A stretch of 64,000 bases of DNA, taken from contig NZ_JADDOL010000003.1 of NCBI RefSeq assembly GCF_016906305.1, positions 1 through 64,000 on the forward strand. Direction: 5' to 3'. Both the position numbers and the translations under genes were made by a program. The notes beneath the pieces were generated by a model that saw only the letters and a list, made by a program, of their open reading frames with translations, did no database searches and was not told where the DNA came from. Of the stretch, positions 1 through 8,545 are shown in pieces; the stretch's first letter is position 1, and the number at the start of each line of letters is the position of its first letter. This DNA is from Alloalcanivorax marinus. Its GTDB lineage: Bacteria; Pseudomonadota; Gammaproteobacteria; Pseudomonadales; Alcanivoracaceae.

Positions 1-105
1 GACGTTCGAAAGGGAGCCTACATGGACGTACTCGCGGCGTTCCCGGAAGGGCGTCGCCCGGACGCGCGCCCCGGCTGGAGACTCCGCCCCGGACGCCCAC
101 TATAA
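1..105 (+). CDS. Possible C-terminal end of an upstream gene, or a 27-codon small ORF
   Basis: Frame 1 is open from the first base of the window to a TAA at 103-105. It reads as an Arg/Pro-rich tail and contains an ATG at 22 preceded by GGGAG at 12-16. It could be the end of a gene that starts outside the window, a small ORF, or chance in GC-rich DNA. I do not recognise it. The TAA overlaps TATAAA at 101-106, which could be a -10 element for the receptor gene, although no good -35 lies upstream and I see no Fur-box-like palindrome in 1-191. Confidence 0.2.
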   Translation, partial: DVRKGAYMDVLAAFPEGRRPDARPGWRLRPGRPL

Positions 106-191
106 AAAAGACGAAATACCGTTCCCCTCGACGCACCGTCGTTCGATTCCTTCCATAACAACGCGATTTTTTTCCGGGAGGAACCCTGTCC

Positions 192-2624
192 ATGCCGTTT
201 TCACCCTTGCGCCCCCTGGCCCTGTCCGTGCCCCTGTTGCTGCCCTTGGCCCTGGCCGGCCTGCCGCTGGCGGCGGTGCCGGTCCCGGCGCTCGCCCAGA
301 ACGCCACCGAGGGCACCACGGAGAGCGCCGCCCTGGTCGACTTCCAGGTGGCGCCCGGCCCGCTGAGCCGTTGCCTGAACCGCTTCGCCGACCAGGCGGG
401 CCTCTATCTGAGCGCCGCCGGCGAGCTCACCGCCGGCAAACGCTGCGCCGGCCTGCGGGGCCGCTATGTGCCCCGCGACGGGCTCGCCGAGCTGCTGGCC
501 GGCACCGGCCTGATGGCCCGCTTCGCCGACGACCGCACCGCCACCCTGTACGACGCCGGCCAGGCCAACGCCCTGGACCCGGTATCGGTGACCGCCGCCA
601 GCGCCGGGTCGGTGATCGGCCCGGACCCGGGCTACCGGGCAGCGCGCAGCCTGGTGGCCACCAAGACCCGGGTGCCGCTGTCGGAAACGCCCCGCGCGGT
701 GAGCGTGGTGACCCGCCAGCGCCTGGAGGATCAGGGCGCCCAGACCCTCACCGACGCGCTCGGCTATGTGCCGGGCATCTTCGCGCCGCCGCTGGCCGCC
801 GGCGACGGCCTGGCCGGCGACTTCTTCTTTATCCGTGGCTTCAATGCCACCGATTACGGCTATGGCCTGTTCCGCGACGGCCTGCGCGTGCAGCCCAACC
901 GCTACGACACCACCACCGAGCCCTACGGCCTGGAACGGGTGGAGGTGTTTCGCGGGCCCAGCTCGATTCTGTACGGCGAAAACGCGCCCGGCGGCCTGGT
1001 CAATCTGGTCAGCAAACGACCCACCCACCAGGCCCGGGGCGAGGTGCGCGCCACCTACGGCAGCTACGACCGCCGCCAGCTGGGCGTGGACGTGTCCGGC
1101 CCCCTGGTCGACGACAAGGTGCTGGGTCGTCTGGTGATGCTGGGCCGCGAGGCGAACACCCAGACCGACCATATGCCCGACGACCGGGTTTATCTGGCGC
1201 CCTCGCTGACGCTGAGGCTGAGCGAGGACGACACCCTGACCCTGCTGAGCAGCTACCAGAAGGACACCACCAAACTGGAACTGGGCCTGCCCGCCGCCGG
1301 CACCCTGCTGGGTAACCCCAACGGTGAGCTGGACCGGAGCACCTTGATCGGCCACCCGGACTGGGATCACTTCGAGCGGGAGGTCTGGTCCCTGGGCTAC
1401 GAGTACCAGCACTGGTTCAACGACGCCTGGCAGTTCCGGCAAAACGCCCGCTACCTGGAGTCCCGGGTGTCGCGCCACGAGATCTGGTGGCAGCCGCTCG
1501 ATGACGGCGGCTACGGCACCCGGGTGAACACCGCCGCCTACGACCGCCGCAACCGGGCCTACAGTTTCTCGGTGGACAACCAGCTGGAAGGGCGGCTGCG
1601 CACCGGCGATCTGGAGCAAACGTTGTTGTTCGGGCTCGGCCACGACCGCTCCCACTGGTCGCAGCTCTGGTACGCCGGCATGGGGGAAACCATCAACGTG
1701 TTCGATCCGCAATGGAGCGCCGAGCCGGCCACGCCGCTGCTGCAGCAGGACGCGGTGACCCGCCAGGCGATGACCGGGCTCTATGGCCAGTGGCACGGCC
1801 GTTACGACCACTGGATCGTGCTGCTGGGGGGCCGCTACGACACCGTGGACAGCGAGTATGAAGATGCGGTGTCCGGCGCCGACCTGGACACCGACGATGA
1901 GGCCTTCACCTGGCAAAGCGGCCTGATGTACCAGTTCGACAACGGCGTTTCCCCCTACCTCAGCTACGCCACCAGCTTCGTGCCGGTGCAGCAGCTGTCC
2001 AGCGGCCAGGGCAGCCTGGACCCGATCACCGGCGAGCAGGTGGAAGCGGGGGTGAAAATCGCGCCGCCGGGGAGTCGCACGGAACTGGCCCTGTCGGTCT
2101 ACGACCTGCGCAAGGAAGACGACGTGATTTTCGACGGCACGCTGAACGACTACCGGCAGGTGGGCGAAAGCCGCTCGGAAGGGGTGGAAGTGGAATTGAC
2201 CAGCGCGCTCAGTGAGCGGCTGCGCGTCACCGCCTCCTACAGCCACACCAACGCGCGCATCACCGAGGACGCCCCCGGTTCCCTGCAGGAGGACCAGCAA
2301 ATGGTGTTCGTGCCCAAGGATCAGGCGTCCGCCTGGGCCCACTACCGCTTCACCGACGGCGACCTGGCCGGCCTGCGCCTGGGCGGCGGCCTGCGTTATA
2401 TCGGCGAGACCTACGCCTATTCCAGCCTCTATGGGGAATTGGAAACCGACGCCGTGGTGCTGGCGGATCTGGCCCTGGGCTACCGCTTCACCGGCGGCTG
2501 GGCCCTGGACCTGAACGTGCGCAACCTGTTCGACAAGGAATACTTCACCGCCTGCAACAACGCCGGGCGCTGCTATTTCGGTCAGGAACGCACTCTGCAG
2601 GGCAGTGTGAGCTACCGCTGGTAG
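192..2624 (+). CDS. TonB-dependent siderophore receptor with N-terminal STN signalling domain
   Basis: This is an outer-membrane gated channel for ferric-siderophore-like ligands, powered by TonB-ExbBD. The 810-residue length fits the FecA/FpvA class. A Sec signal peptide ends near residue 36 (PALAQ). An STN (secretin/TonB N-terminal) domain occupies about residues 48-125, followed by a plug domain (about 155-275, starting near TKTRVPLSETPRAVSVV) and a 22-strand-type barrel ending in the usual aromatic residue (SYRW). STN domains normally contact a FecR-type anti-sigma factor, but no fecI/fecR lies to the right and upstream sequence is missing. GGGAGG at 176-181 supports the ATG at 192. The STN domain carries two cysteines (RCLNRF and KRCAGL), which is unusual. 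The gene converges on dacB with one base between the stops. The ligand is unknown. Confidence 0.9.
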   Translation: MPFSPLRPLALSVPLLLPLALAGLPLAAVPVPALAQNATEGTTESAALVDFQVAPGPLSRCLNRFADQAGLYLSAAGELTAGKRCAGLRGRYVPRDGLAELLAGTGLMARFADDRTATLYDAGQANALDPVSVTAASAGSVIGPDPGYRAARSLVATKTRVPLSETPRAVSVVTRQRLEDQGAQTLTDALGYVPGIFAPPLAAGDGLAGDFFFIRGFNATDYGYGLFRDGLRVQPNRYDTTTEPYGLERVEVFRGPSSILYGENAPGGLVNLVSKRPTHQARGEVRATYGSYDRRQLGVDVSGPLVDDKVLGRLVMLGREANTQTDHMPDDRVYLAPSLTLRLSEDDTLTLLSSYQKDTTKLELGLPAAGTLLGNPNGELDRSTLIGHPDWDHFEREVWSLGYEYQHWFNDAWQFRQNARYLESRVSRHEIWWQPLDDGGYGTRVNTAAYDRRNRAYSFSVDNQLEGRLRTGDLEQTLLFGLGHDRSHWSQLWYAGMGETINVFDPQWSAEPATPLLQQDAVTRQAMTGLYGQWHGRYDHWIVLLGGRYDTVDSEYEDAVSGADLDTDDEAFTWQSGLMYQFDNGVSPYLSYATSFVPVQQLSSGQGSLDPITGEQVEAGVKIAPPGSRTELALSVYDLRKEDDVIFDGTLNDYRQVGESRSEGVEVELTSALSERLRVTASYSHTNARITEDAPGSLQEDQQMVFVPKDQASAWAHYRFTDGDLAGLRLGGGLRYIGETYAYSSLYGELETDAVVLADLALGYRFTGGWALDLNVRNLFDKEYFTACNNAGRCYFGQERTLQGSVSYRW

Positions 2625-2625
2625 C

Positions 2626-4155
2626 TCAACCGCCCGGCGCGGCCTTGCCGGTGTCGCGGCGCGACACCGCCGTGGCGCTCTCCGCCGGCAGGCCGTGCAC
2701 CGCTTCCAGCACCTGGTCGAGCACCGCCTGACCCTTCCACGCCGACGGCGTGTTGACGATGGCGGACACCGCCCAGGTGGTGTTGTCCCGGTCCCGGGTA
2801 AAGCCGGCCACCGCGCGCACATTGGTCAGCGAGCCGGTCTTGATGTGGCCTTCGCCGCGCAGGCCGGTGTCGCGCAGCCGGTTGTGCATGGTGCCGTCCA
2901 TGGCCACCAGCGGCAGGGAGGCGATCAGCTCGGCGGCGAACGGGCTGCGCCAGGCCTGCTGCAGCATCTTGATCTGTTCCATGGGGCTGATGCGCGCTTC
3001 CCGGGACAGGCCGGCGCCGTTGTCCAGCACCACCTGGTCCGGGTTCATGCCCTTCAGCGCCATCCATTCGCGCACCGTGCGCCGGGCGGCGGCCAGATCG
3101 TCCGGGTCGCCGGCCAGGCGGTGCTCCGCGCCGATGGTCAGAAACAGCTGCCGGGCCATCACGTTGCTGCTCCACTTGTTGATGTCGCGGACCATGGTGA
3201 CCAGGTCCGGCGAGGAGGTGGTGGCGAGCAGGTCCACGCCCCGGGGCAGGCGGTCGAAGCGGTTGGCACCGTGGATCTCCCCGCCCAGCTGCCGCCACAG
3301 GCCGCGCAGCAGGGCGGCGGTATAGTCGCCCTGATCGAGCAGGGACAGGTAGCGATTGGCCCGGCAGCCTTCCGGCATGGCGCCCTTTAGGGTCACCACC
3401 TGGTCGCCGCGCTCATCGACGCGATGGGTGACCTTCAGGCTGCGGCCGGAGGGGCAGTAGCGGCCCTTCGACAGGGTCAACTGGTTGTCCAGGGTGAGCC
3501 CCTCGGTGACCGGTTCCACCCAGGCCTGCACCCGGTCGGCGCGGCCCATCATCTGGATATGGAACAGGTTCAGGTTGGTGAGCAGGGCATGGGGCTGCAC
3601 CAGGAAGGGCGCGTTGGGGTTGTCGCCGTCGTCGTCGAAGCGCGGCAGGCCGCCGTCCGGAAGCTGGAAATAGCTGCCGTCCAGCACCAGGTCGCCGCTC
3701 ACTTCACGGATGCCGTAGGCGCGCAGGTCGCGCAGCAGCTTCCAGAGGCGCTCCTCGGTGAGCTTGGGGTCGCCCACGCCGACGAAAATCAGATCGCCGT
3801 CGAGCACGTCGCCTTTCAGCTCGCCGTTGGTGTACACCCGGGTGTGCCATTTGAAGGTGGGGCCGAGCAGCTCCAGGGCGGCGTAGGTGGTCAGCAGCTT
3901 CATGGTGGAGCCCGGGTTCATCACCCGGTCGGCGTTGACGAAGCGGGACTGGCCGGGGCCGTCCAGGGGCACCGCCGCCAGGGCCAGGGCGTCGTCGGGC
4001 AGGTCCAGTTCCTTGAGCTTGGACTGAATCGTCACCGGCCAATCGGGACTGGACGCGGTCACCGCCCGCTCCTGCGCCTGCCCGGCCAGCGGCACCGCCA
4101 CGGCCATGACCAGCCACCACGACAACAACACCGGAAATCGCACCACACGCCCCAT
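2626..4155 (-). CDS. dacB: D-alanyl-D-alanine carboxypeptidase/endopeptidase (PBP4, DacB)
   Basis: This is a periplasmic peptidase of family S13 that trims and cleaves peptidoglycan cross-links. With the chosen ATG at 4155 it has 509 residues and begins with a signal peptide (MGRVVRFPVLLSWW...). The three penicillin-binding motifs are present: SxxK as STMK near residue 83, SxN as SSN in KWSSNVM, and KTG in HIKTGSL. The open frame continues upstream to 4236, but those 27 codons run into a repeat element and look non-coding, so I reject them. A purine-rich GAAGAGAGAG lies about 10 bases before the ATG. Only about 40 bases separate the start from the inverted-repeat element, so the promoter must lie in that gap or inside the element. 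Confidence 0.92.
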   Translation of the reverse strand: MGRVVRFPVLLSWWLVMAVAVPLAGQAQERAVTASSPDWPVTIQSKLKELDLPDDALALAAVPLDGPGQSRFVNADRVMNPGSTMKLLTTYAALELLGPTFKWHTRVYTNGELKGDVLDGDLIFVGVGDPKLTEERLWKLLRDLRAYGIREVSGDLVLDGSYFQLPDGGLPRFDDDGDNPNAPFLVQPHALLTNLNLFHIQMMGRADRVQAWVEPVTEGLTLDNQLTLSKGRYCPSGRSLKVTHRVDERGDQVVTLKGAMPEGCRANRYLSLLDQGDYTAALLRGLWRQLGGEIHGANRFDRLPRGVDLLATTSSPDLVTMVRDINKWSSNVMARQLFLTIGAEHRLAGDPDDLAAARRTVREWMALKGMNPDQVVLDNGAGLSREARISPMEQIKMLQQAWRSPFAAELIASLPLVAMDGTMHNRLRDTGLRGEGHIKTGSLTNVRAVAGFTRDRDNTTWAVSAIVNTPSAWKGQAVLDQVLEAVHGLPAESATAVSRRDTGKAAPGG

Positions 4156-4193
4156 AAACTGCACGCTCTCTCTTCTGTTCGGGTTAGCGCTTA

Positions 4194-4461
4194 AGGGCCT
4201 GTTCACCCTACTTGCATCACGCCTGCTGGATGTCATTTTGGTCTCCAGCTAGGCGGAGGGAGCGCGGTTTGGTCAGTCCAAATAAGCGACCGACAACGAC
4301 GCTGGAGGCCAAAAGGGCGCCAGCCCTTCGGGTTGTGGCTAAAAACCCACCCCTCCGCGTTACTCGTCGTTCATTTGGCGCCACCAAACTTCTCTCCTCG
4401 TGCCTTGATGGGTGGGTTTTTAGCCACAACAGGCGTAATGCAAGTAGGGTGAACAGGCCCT
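4194..4461. repeat. 268-bp MITE-like non-autonomous element with nested inverted repeats
   Basis: The termini are 32-bp inverted repeats at 4194-4225 and 4430-4461, matching at 31 of 32 positions. The outer tip reads AGGGCCTGTTCACCCTACTT. A second, perfect 20-bp inverted pair lies inside at 4332-4351 and 4411-4430 (GTTGTGGCTAAAAACCCACC and its complement). No transposase-sized frame is present. Open frames on both strands pass through but look like by-products of the symmetry, since both strands encode the same short peptide at the ends. I see no clear target-site duplication. It fills the intergenic region between divergent dacB and the DUF6164-type gene. It resembles short dispersed repeats I recall from marine gammaproteobacteria, but I cannot confirm copy number. 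The rest of the 4156-4577 gap holds only promoter sequence. Confidence 0.8.
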
Positions 4462-4537
4462 GGCGTGCTATTAGCCTAGAGTAAAAGCGCGGGGCGGTCA
4501 GGAGGCGGGACGTACCGGAATTGTAAATTCTGTGCCG

Positions 4538-4546
4538 TGCTATAGT
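4538..4546 (+). promoter_or_regulatory. Extended -10 promoter (TGCTATAGT)
   Basis: TGC-TATAGT is a good match to an extended -10 element (TGnTATAAT). It lies about 30 bases before the ATG at 4578, predicting a start of transcription near 4553 and a short leader. There is no convincing -35, which extended -10 promoters can do without. Confidence 0.5.
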
Positions 4547-4577
4547 GGCGCGCCATGCCGCGAGGGCCGACGCCATC

Positions 4578-4940
4578 ATGTCGAAACTGCTGATCAATCT
4601 GCGCCGGGTCCCCGACCAGGAACGGGACCAGGTGTGCGCGCTGCTGGACGAGCACGGCATCGAGTATTTTCTGACGCCGCCCAGCGTCTGGGGAATTTCC
4701 GCCGGCGGCCTGTGGCTGCGCCACGACCAGGATTGGGAGCGCGCGCAACCGCTGCTGGCGGACTACCAGCAACGCCGTTATCAGCAGGAACGGGCGGCCT
4801 TCGAACAGGCCCATCGGGACGGAGAAGTGACCACGGTGACGCGCAACCTGCGCCGCCACCCGCTGCGCACGCTGGCGTTCCTGGTGGCCACGGTGGCGGT
4901 GCTGTTGCTGGCGGTGATGCCGTTTCTTACCTTCGGGTGA
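4578..4940 (+). CDS. DUF6164-type small membrane protein
   Basis: This 120-residue protein has a soluble N-terminal part (MSKLLINLRRVPDQE...) containing the pattern VCALLDEHGIEYF and WGISAGGLWLRHD. A single transmembrane helix at the C-terminus follows (about residues 97-118, TLAFLVATVAVLLLAVMPFL). The pattern matches my memory of DUF6164, a family of unknown function. A GTG at 4545 is in frame, but the extended -10 at 4538-4546 would overlap it, so the ATG at 4578 is preferred. The gene stands alone, convergent with lipA (nine bases between the stops). No function can be assigned. Confidence 0.7.
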   Translation: MSKLLINLRRVPDQERDQVCALLDEHGIEYFLTPPSVWGISAGGLWLRHDQDWERAQPLLADYQQRRYQQERAAFEQAHRDGEVTTVTRNLRRHPLRTLAFLVATVAVLLLAVMPFLTFG

Positions 4941-4949
4941 TCGCCGGCT

Positions 4950-5954
4950 TCAGGCCTGGTGGCCCAGGTTATCCGGATCGCCCACGTCGATGCCCTTGTG
5001 CTGCAGGTCGGCGTGGTAGGAGCTGCGCACCATGGGGCCGGAGGCCACCGAGGTGAAGCCCATCTTGCGGCCTTCGTCGGCGAACATCCTGAACTCGTCC
5101 GGGTGCACGTAGCGCTCCACCGGCGCGTGGAATTTGCTGGGCTGCAGGTACTGGCCGATGGTGATCATGTCCACGTCGTGGTCGCGAAGATCGCGCAGGG
5201 TTTCCAGCACCTGATCGTTGGTTTCACCCAGGCCGACCATGATGCCGGACTTGGTGGGCACCTGGGGCACCCGGGCGCCGAACTGCTGCAGCAGCTTCAG
5301 GGAGTGCTCGTAGCGGGCGCCGGGGCGGGCCTTCTTGTACAGGTGCGGCACGGTTTCGATGTTGTGGTTGAACACGTCCGGCGGGGTGGCCTGAAGAATG
5401 TCCAGGGCGTCTTCCAGGCAGGGCCGGAAGTCCGGGGTGAGAATCTCGATCTTGGTGCCCGGGCTTTTCTCGTGAACCGCCTCGATGCAGTCGGCGAAGT
5501 GGCGGGCGCCGCCGTCCGGCAGGTCGTCCCGGTCCACGGAGGTGATCACCACGTACTTGAGGCCCAGGTCGGCCACCGATTCCGCCAGGTGCAGGGGCTC
5601 GTCCGGATCCAGGCCGTTGGGGCGGCCGAAGCCCACGTCGCAGAACGAGCAGCGGCGGGTGCAGATGTCGCCCATGATCATGAAGGTGGCGGTGCCGCCG
5701 CCGAAGCATTCCGGCAGGTTGGGGCAGGCCGCTTCCTCGCACACGGTGTGCAGTTTCTGCCGGCGCAGCATGGTCTTGATGCGCTGGATTTCGCCGCTGG
5801 CGGGAACCCGCACCCGGATCCAGTCCGGTTTGCGCTCGCGCACCGGGGCGCTTTCATTGACCAGGGGAATGGTGCGGACCTTGTCGGCGCCGCGCAGTTT
5901 GTCGCCGATCTGAACCTTCGCTTTCGCCGGGCGTTTGGCCTGGGCTTCGCTCAT
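4950..5954 (-). CDS. lipA: Lipoyl synthase (radical SAM)
   Basis: LipA inserts two sulfur atoms into protein-bound octanoyl groups to make lipoyl cofactors of 2-oxoacid dehydrogenases and the glycine cleavage system. The 334-residue protein carries both iron-sulfur cluster motifs: the auxiliary cluster cysteines in [12 protein letters not shown] and the radical SAM CxxxCxxC in CTRRCSFC. The C-terminal serine motif region ([12 protein letters not shown]) is also present. It lies 37 bases downstream of lipB on the same strand, the usual lipB-lipA order, so co-transcription is expected. The N-terminus (about 40 residues rich in Lys/Arg) is typical of gammaproteobacterial LipA. Confidence 0.97.
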   Translation of the reverse strand: MSEAQAKRPAKAKVQIGDKLRGADKVRTIPLVNESAPVRERKPDWIRVRVPASGEIQRIKTMLRRQKLHTVCEEAACPNLPECFGGGTATFMIMGDICTRRCSFCDVGFGRPNGLDPDEPLHLAESVADLGLKYVVITSVDRDDLPDGGARHFADCIEAVHEKSPGTKIEILTPDFRPCLEDALDILQATPPDVFNHNIETVPHLYKKARPGARYEHSLKLLQQFGARVPQVPTKSGIMVGLGETNDQVLETLRDLRDHDVDMITIGQYLQPSKFHAPVERYVHPDEFRMFADEGRKMGFTSVASGPMVRSSYHADLQHKGIDVGDPDNLGHQA

Positions 5955-5991
5955 GGAGATGTCTCTCTCGCGGTTGGGTGCCTTTTGGGCG

Positions 5992-6648
5992 TCAGGATTG
6001 GGGAGGAGTATACCAGTCCGGCGGAGGCGCTGTCCGGGGGGTAAGACCCAGCCGGCGCGCCAGAATCGTTACCAGATCCTGCTCCACGCTGGCCCGGTCC
6101 GGGTCCAGTCCCTCGCCGGCCAGGCTGGTCATCGGCTGTCCGGCGTGGCCGCAGGGATTGATGCGCCGCCAGGGGGCCGGGTCGTCCACCCGGTTGAGGG
6201 CCAGGCCGTGGTAGCTGCCGGTGCGGCGGATGCGCAGGCCCAGGGAGGCGATCTTTGCGCCGTTCACGTACACGCCGGGGGCGTCCGGGCGGCTGACCGC
6301 CTCCAGCCCGCGCTGGCGCAGGTAGTCCACCACGCTGTCCTCCAGGGCGCTGACCACGGCGCGGGCGCCGATGCCCAGCCGCTGCACGTCCACCATCAGG
6401 TAGATCACGGTCTGGCCGGGGCCGTGGTAGGTGACCTGGCCGCCCCGGTCGGTGCGCACCACCGGAATCTCGCCGGGGGCCAGCACATGCTCGGGTTTGC
6501 CCGCCTGGCCCAGGGTGTACACCGGCGGGTGCTCCAGCACCCAGAATTCGTCCTCGGTGTTGGCGTCGCGCTCGGTGGTGAAAGCGCGCATGGCCTCCCA
6601 GCAGGAAGGGTAGTCGACTCGCGGTAAGGATCGGACCAGCACATTCAT
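5992..6648 (-). CDS. lipB: Octanoyl-[ACP]:protein N-octanoyltransferase
   Basis: LipB moves octanoate from acyl carrier protein onto lipoyl-domain lysines, supplying LipA with substrate. The 218-residue protein has the family landmarks [12 protein letters not shown], the catalytic lysine in [10 protein letters not shown], and the active-site cysteine in RINPCG. I start at the ATG at 6648 (MNVLVRSL), which fits family length; an in-frame codon at 6684 would add 12 residues that resemble nothing in LipB. There is no strong ribosome binding site. The upstream neighbour is the haem-oxygenase-like gene, 57 bases away, where ybeD would normally sit. Confidence 0.96.
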   Translation of the reverse strand: MNVLVRSLPRVDYPSCWEAMRAFTTERDANTEDEFWVLEHPPVYTLGQAGKPEHVLAPGEIPVVRTDRGGQVTYHGPGQTVIYLMVDVQRLGIGARAVVSALEDSVVDYLRQRGLEAVSRPDAPGVYVNGAKIASLGLRIRRTGSYHGLALNRVDDPAPWRRINPCGHAGQPMTSLAGEGLDPDRASVEQDLVTILARRLGLTPRTAPPPDWYTPPQS

Positions 6649-6705
6649 GGGACGAATTATTGGGGCGCCCCGGGCCGAAGGCAAGCCGCGCCGCCGGCGC
6701 GGCCG

Positions 6706-8070
6706 TTACAGCCCCGCCAGCGTTCTCGCGTAGCGGCGGGTGGCGAACAGGCCGGCCGGGGTGAAGTGCCGCCGGGGAGCCATCATCTCGCCGAGCAGCG
6801 CCATTTGCTCCCGGGCGCCGAGGCCGGTCAGGCGCTCCTCCAGCCGGCGGCACTCCGCATCCGTCGGTGTCGGCGTGCTGGCGTGTCGCGGGCGCGGCGC
6901 CCGCCGGAAGCGGCGCGGCGCCGCGAAGGCGGCGTCGTCCACGATCCAGTCGTGCAGCAGCTGCCGTTCGTAGCCGTCGAACACGCCGAACATGCTGGCC
7001 TGTTCGCCTTCCAGCAGATTCCAGAAGCGGCTTTGCGTCGCCGGCCGGCCGCGCTGGACCCAGCCGTGGCGCTGCAGAGCAAGCAGGAAATCGTCGGCGC
7101 CGTGGCCCTCGGCCAGGTCGGCGAGCCAGTCGTTGAGGCGCCGGCCGGCCAGGCGGCAGTGGTCCGGATGCAGCAGGCGGCCCACCTCCGCCTTGCGGCG
7201 CAGCACGCGCTCCAGTTCGCGGTTCAGGTCGAAGCGACGCAGCAGGGCCCGGGGGCCCGGGCCGGTGCCGTTGAGTGCGTAGCCCCGGCGGACCCGCCGG
7301 TAAAAGGCGAGCCGGTCGTCGCCCTCGGGCAGCAGGTCGAGGACGCCACGGCAGGCCTGGCGGGCGTGCCCCACATCGGCGTTGTCGATGGTGATGTGCA
7401 GGGTGAAGTAGTGCGGGTCGATGTTCAGCTCGGCCAGCTCATGGGCGGTGATCAGCAGGTGCAGAGGCAGCTGCTCGTAGCCCAGATTGAAGCCCAGAAT
7501 CTCTGGCAGATAGCGGTCCGCGCGCCGGCCCAGGGCGAGCTGCAGAGCGCCCTGCAGGTAGCAGTTGTCGTCCAGGCCGTGCAGCGTCTCGCAGCCAAGG
7601 CGGGCGAGCAGACGCTGGTAGAGAAGAACATGGTTGCGGTCGGGCTGGCCATCGCCCAGCTCTTCCAGATAGATGCGCAGCAACGGCCGCAGCCGGCTGT
7701 CCTGCCAGTGGAGGGTGAGGCCGTGCAGCCAGGCGCCGTCCACCAGCTTGGTGGGGGCGATGGCGCGCAGAAAGTACAACGCCTGGGCCCGGCACTGAAA
7801 GAAGCGCCGGGGCCCGCCACGGGCGCGCTGATCCAGATAGTCCCGGTAGGCCTCGCTGACTCGCTGGTGGCCGGTCGCCATCCAGGCTTCCAGCTCCGCC
7901 GGATCCTCCGGCGGGTCGCTGTCGCCGGGCGCGGTGTCGGCGAGCAGCCGGTCGAGCAGGGCATCGGCGTGCCGGTCGGCGTCCGGGTCGCCCTGCCAAA
8001 GGCGCTGATACAGGTGGCGGTGGTGGTCCCGACGGGTGGGCGGAATGGAGCAGTCCGTTGTGGTGTTCAT
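6706..8070 (-). CDS. Iron-containing redox enzyme family protein (haem-oxygenase-like diiron fold)
   Basis: This 454-residue protein fits the Haem_oxygenas_2 / iron-containing redox enzyme family, part of the haem-oxygenase-like diiron oxidase superfamily (UndA, SznF and BesC are characterised members). Visible signatures are EELGDGQPDRNH at residues 136-147 and the run from His210 to His235, with HELAEL, then HITIDNADVGH (His225, Asp229, Asp232, His235), supplying likely iron ligands. A less conserved C-terminal third follows, with an Arg/Pro-rich linker. Start is the ATG at 8070, with GAGGGACAG upstream. The gene sits between ybeD and lipB, normally adjacent, so it looks like an insertion into the lipoate operon. 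The substrate is unknown; a link to lipoate or fatty-acid chemistry is only inferred from position. Confidence 0.75.
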   Translation of the reverse strand: MNTTTDCSIPPTRRDHHRHLYQRLWQGDPDADRHADALLDRLLADTAPGDSDPPEDPAELEAWMATGHQRVSEAYRDYLDQRARGGPRRFFQCRAQALYFLRAIAPTKLVDGAWLHGLTLHWQDSRLRPLLRIYLEELGDGQPDRNHVLLYQRLLARLGCETLHGLDDNCYLQGALQLALGRRADRYLPEILGFNLGYEQLPLHLLITAHELAELNIDPHYFTLHITIDNADVGHARQACRGVLDLLPEGDDRLAFYRRVRRGYALNGTGPGPRALLRRFDLNRELERVLRRKAEVGRLLHPDHCRLAGRRLNDWLADLAEGHGADDFLLALQRHGWVQRGRPATQSRFWNLLEGEQASMFGVFDGYERQLLHDWIVDDAAFAAPRRFRRAPRPRHASTPTPTDAECRRLEERLTGLGAREQMALLGEMMAPRRHFTPAGLFATRRYARTLAGL

Positions 8071-8239
8071 CGCTGTCCCTCGCGAAGTGCTGGCGGATCG
8101 AAGCGCGGCGCGTCCGGTGCGCCGGGGCCGCCGACGGGCGGCGGGTCGACCTCTCAAGGGGCAGGTGTATCACATCGGCGGGCGATGGGCAGGGGCGTGG
8201 GGGGATTCCTTGCCGATTTTTACCTTTGCGGCCGGTGGC

Positions 8240-8509
8240 CTAGAGGGTGATCTTGACGTGGGGGCTGGCGTTCAGGTCCCGGTAGATGCCTTCCACCTGC
8301 TCCTTGTTGTGCACGGTGATGTTGGCGGTGATCGAGACGAAAGAGCCCTTGGCGCTGGGTTTGCGGCTCAGGTTGAGGCCGCGCTCGAAGTCGCCCAGAT
8401 GGGTTTCCAGCACCGTCACCACCACCTCTTCCAGCGGCGCGTCGGCGGCGCCCATCACTTTCAATTGCATGACGTGTGGGAAGTCCCACAGTTCTTCGCG
8501 GATGGCCAT
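8240..8509 (-). CDS. ybeD: DUF493 (YbeD) family protein
   Basis: This 89-residue protein matches the YbeD/DUF493 family in length and pattern: FPHVMQLKVMG near the start, GSFVSITANITVHNKEQVEGIYRDL in the centre, and a VKITL end. The fold resembles the ACT-like regulatory domain of D-3-phosphoglycerate dehydrogenase; its role is unclear. It lies between the aminotransferase gene and the diiron gene on the same strand, following the conserved dacC-ybeD-lipB-lipA order apart from the inserted gene. About 170 bases without a gene follow it (8071-8239). Confidence 0.93.
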   Translation of the reverse strand: MAIREELWDFPHVMQLKVMGAADAPLEEVVVTVLETHLGDFERGLNLSRKPSAKGSFVSITANITVHNKEQVEGIYRDLNASPHVKITL

Positions 8510-8545
8510 GGCGGGTCCTCGGATTCGGATGGCGGCGGCGGGACG

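Noticed and set aside
201-2822. 873-codon antisense ORF opposite the TonB receptor gene
   Set aside because: It is a shadow in GC-rich DNA: low-complexity Gly/Ala/Val/Gln-rich translation, no family pattern, and the opposite strand has a full receptor with signal peptide and barrel end.
4156-4236. N-terminal extension of dacB
   Set aside because: The 27 extra codons run into the inverted-repeat element, encode no signal sequence, and the ATG at 4155 starts a normal signal peptide.
4217-4660. 147-codon minus-strand and 90-codon plus-strand ORFs across the repeat element
   Set aside because: They arise from the symmetry of the element; the same short peptide appears on both strands at the termini, and no ribosome binding site supports either.
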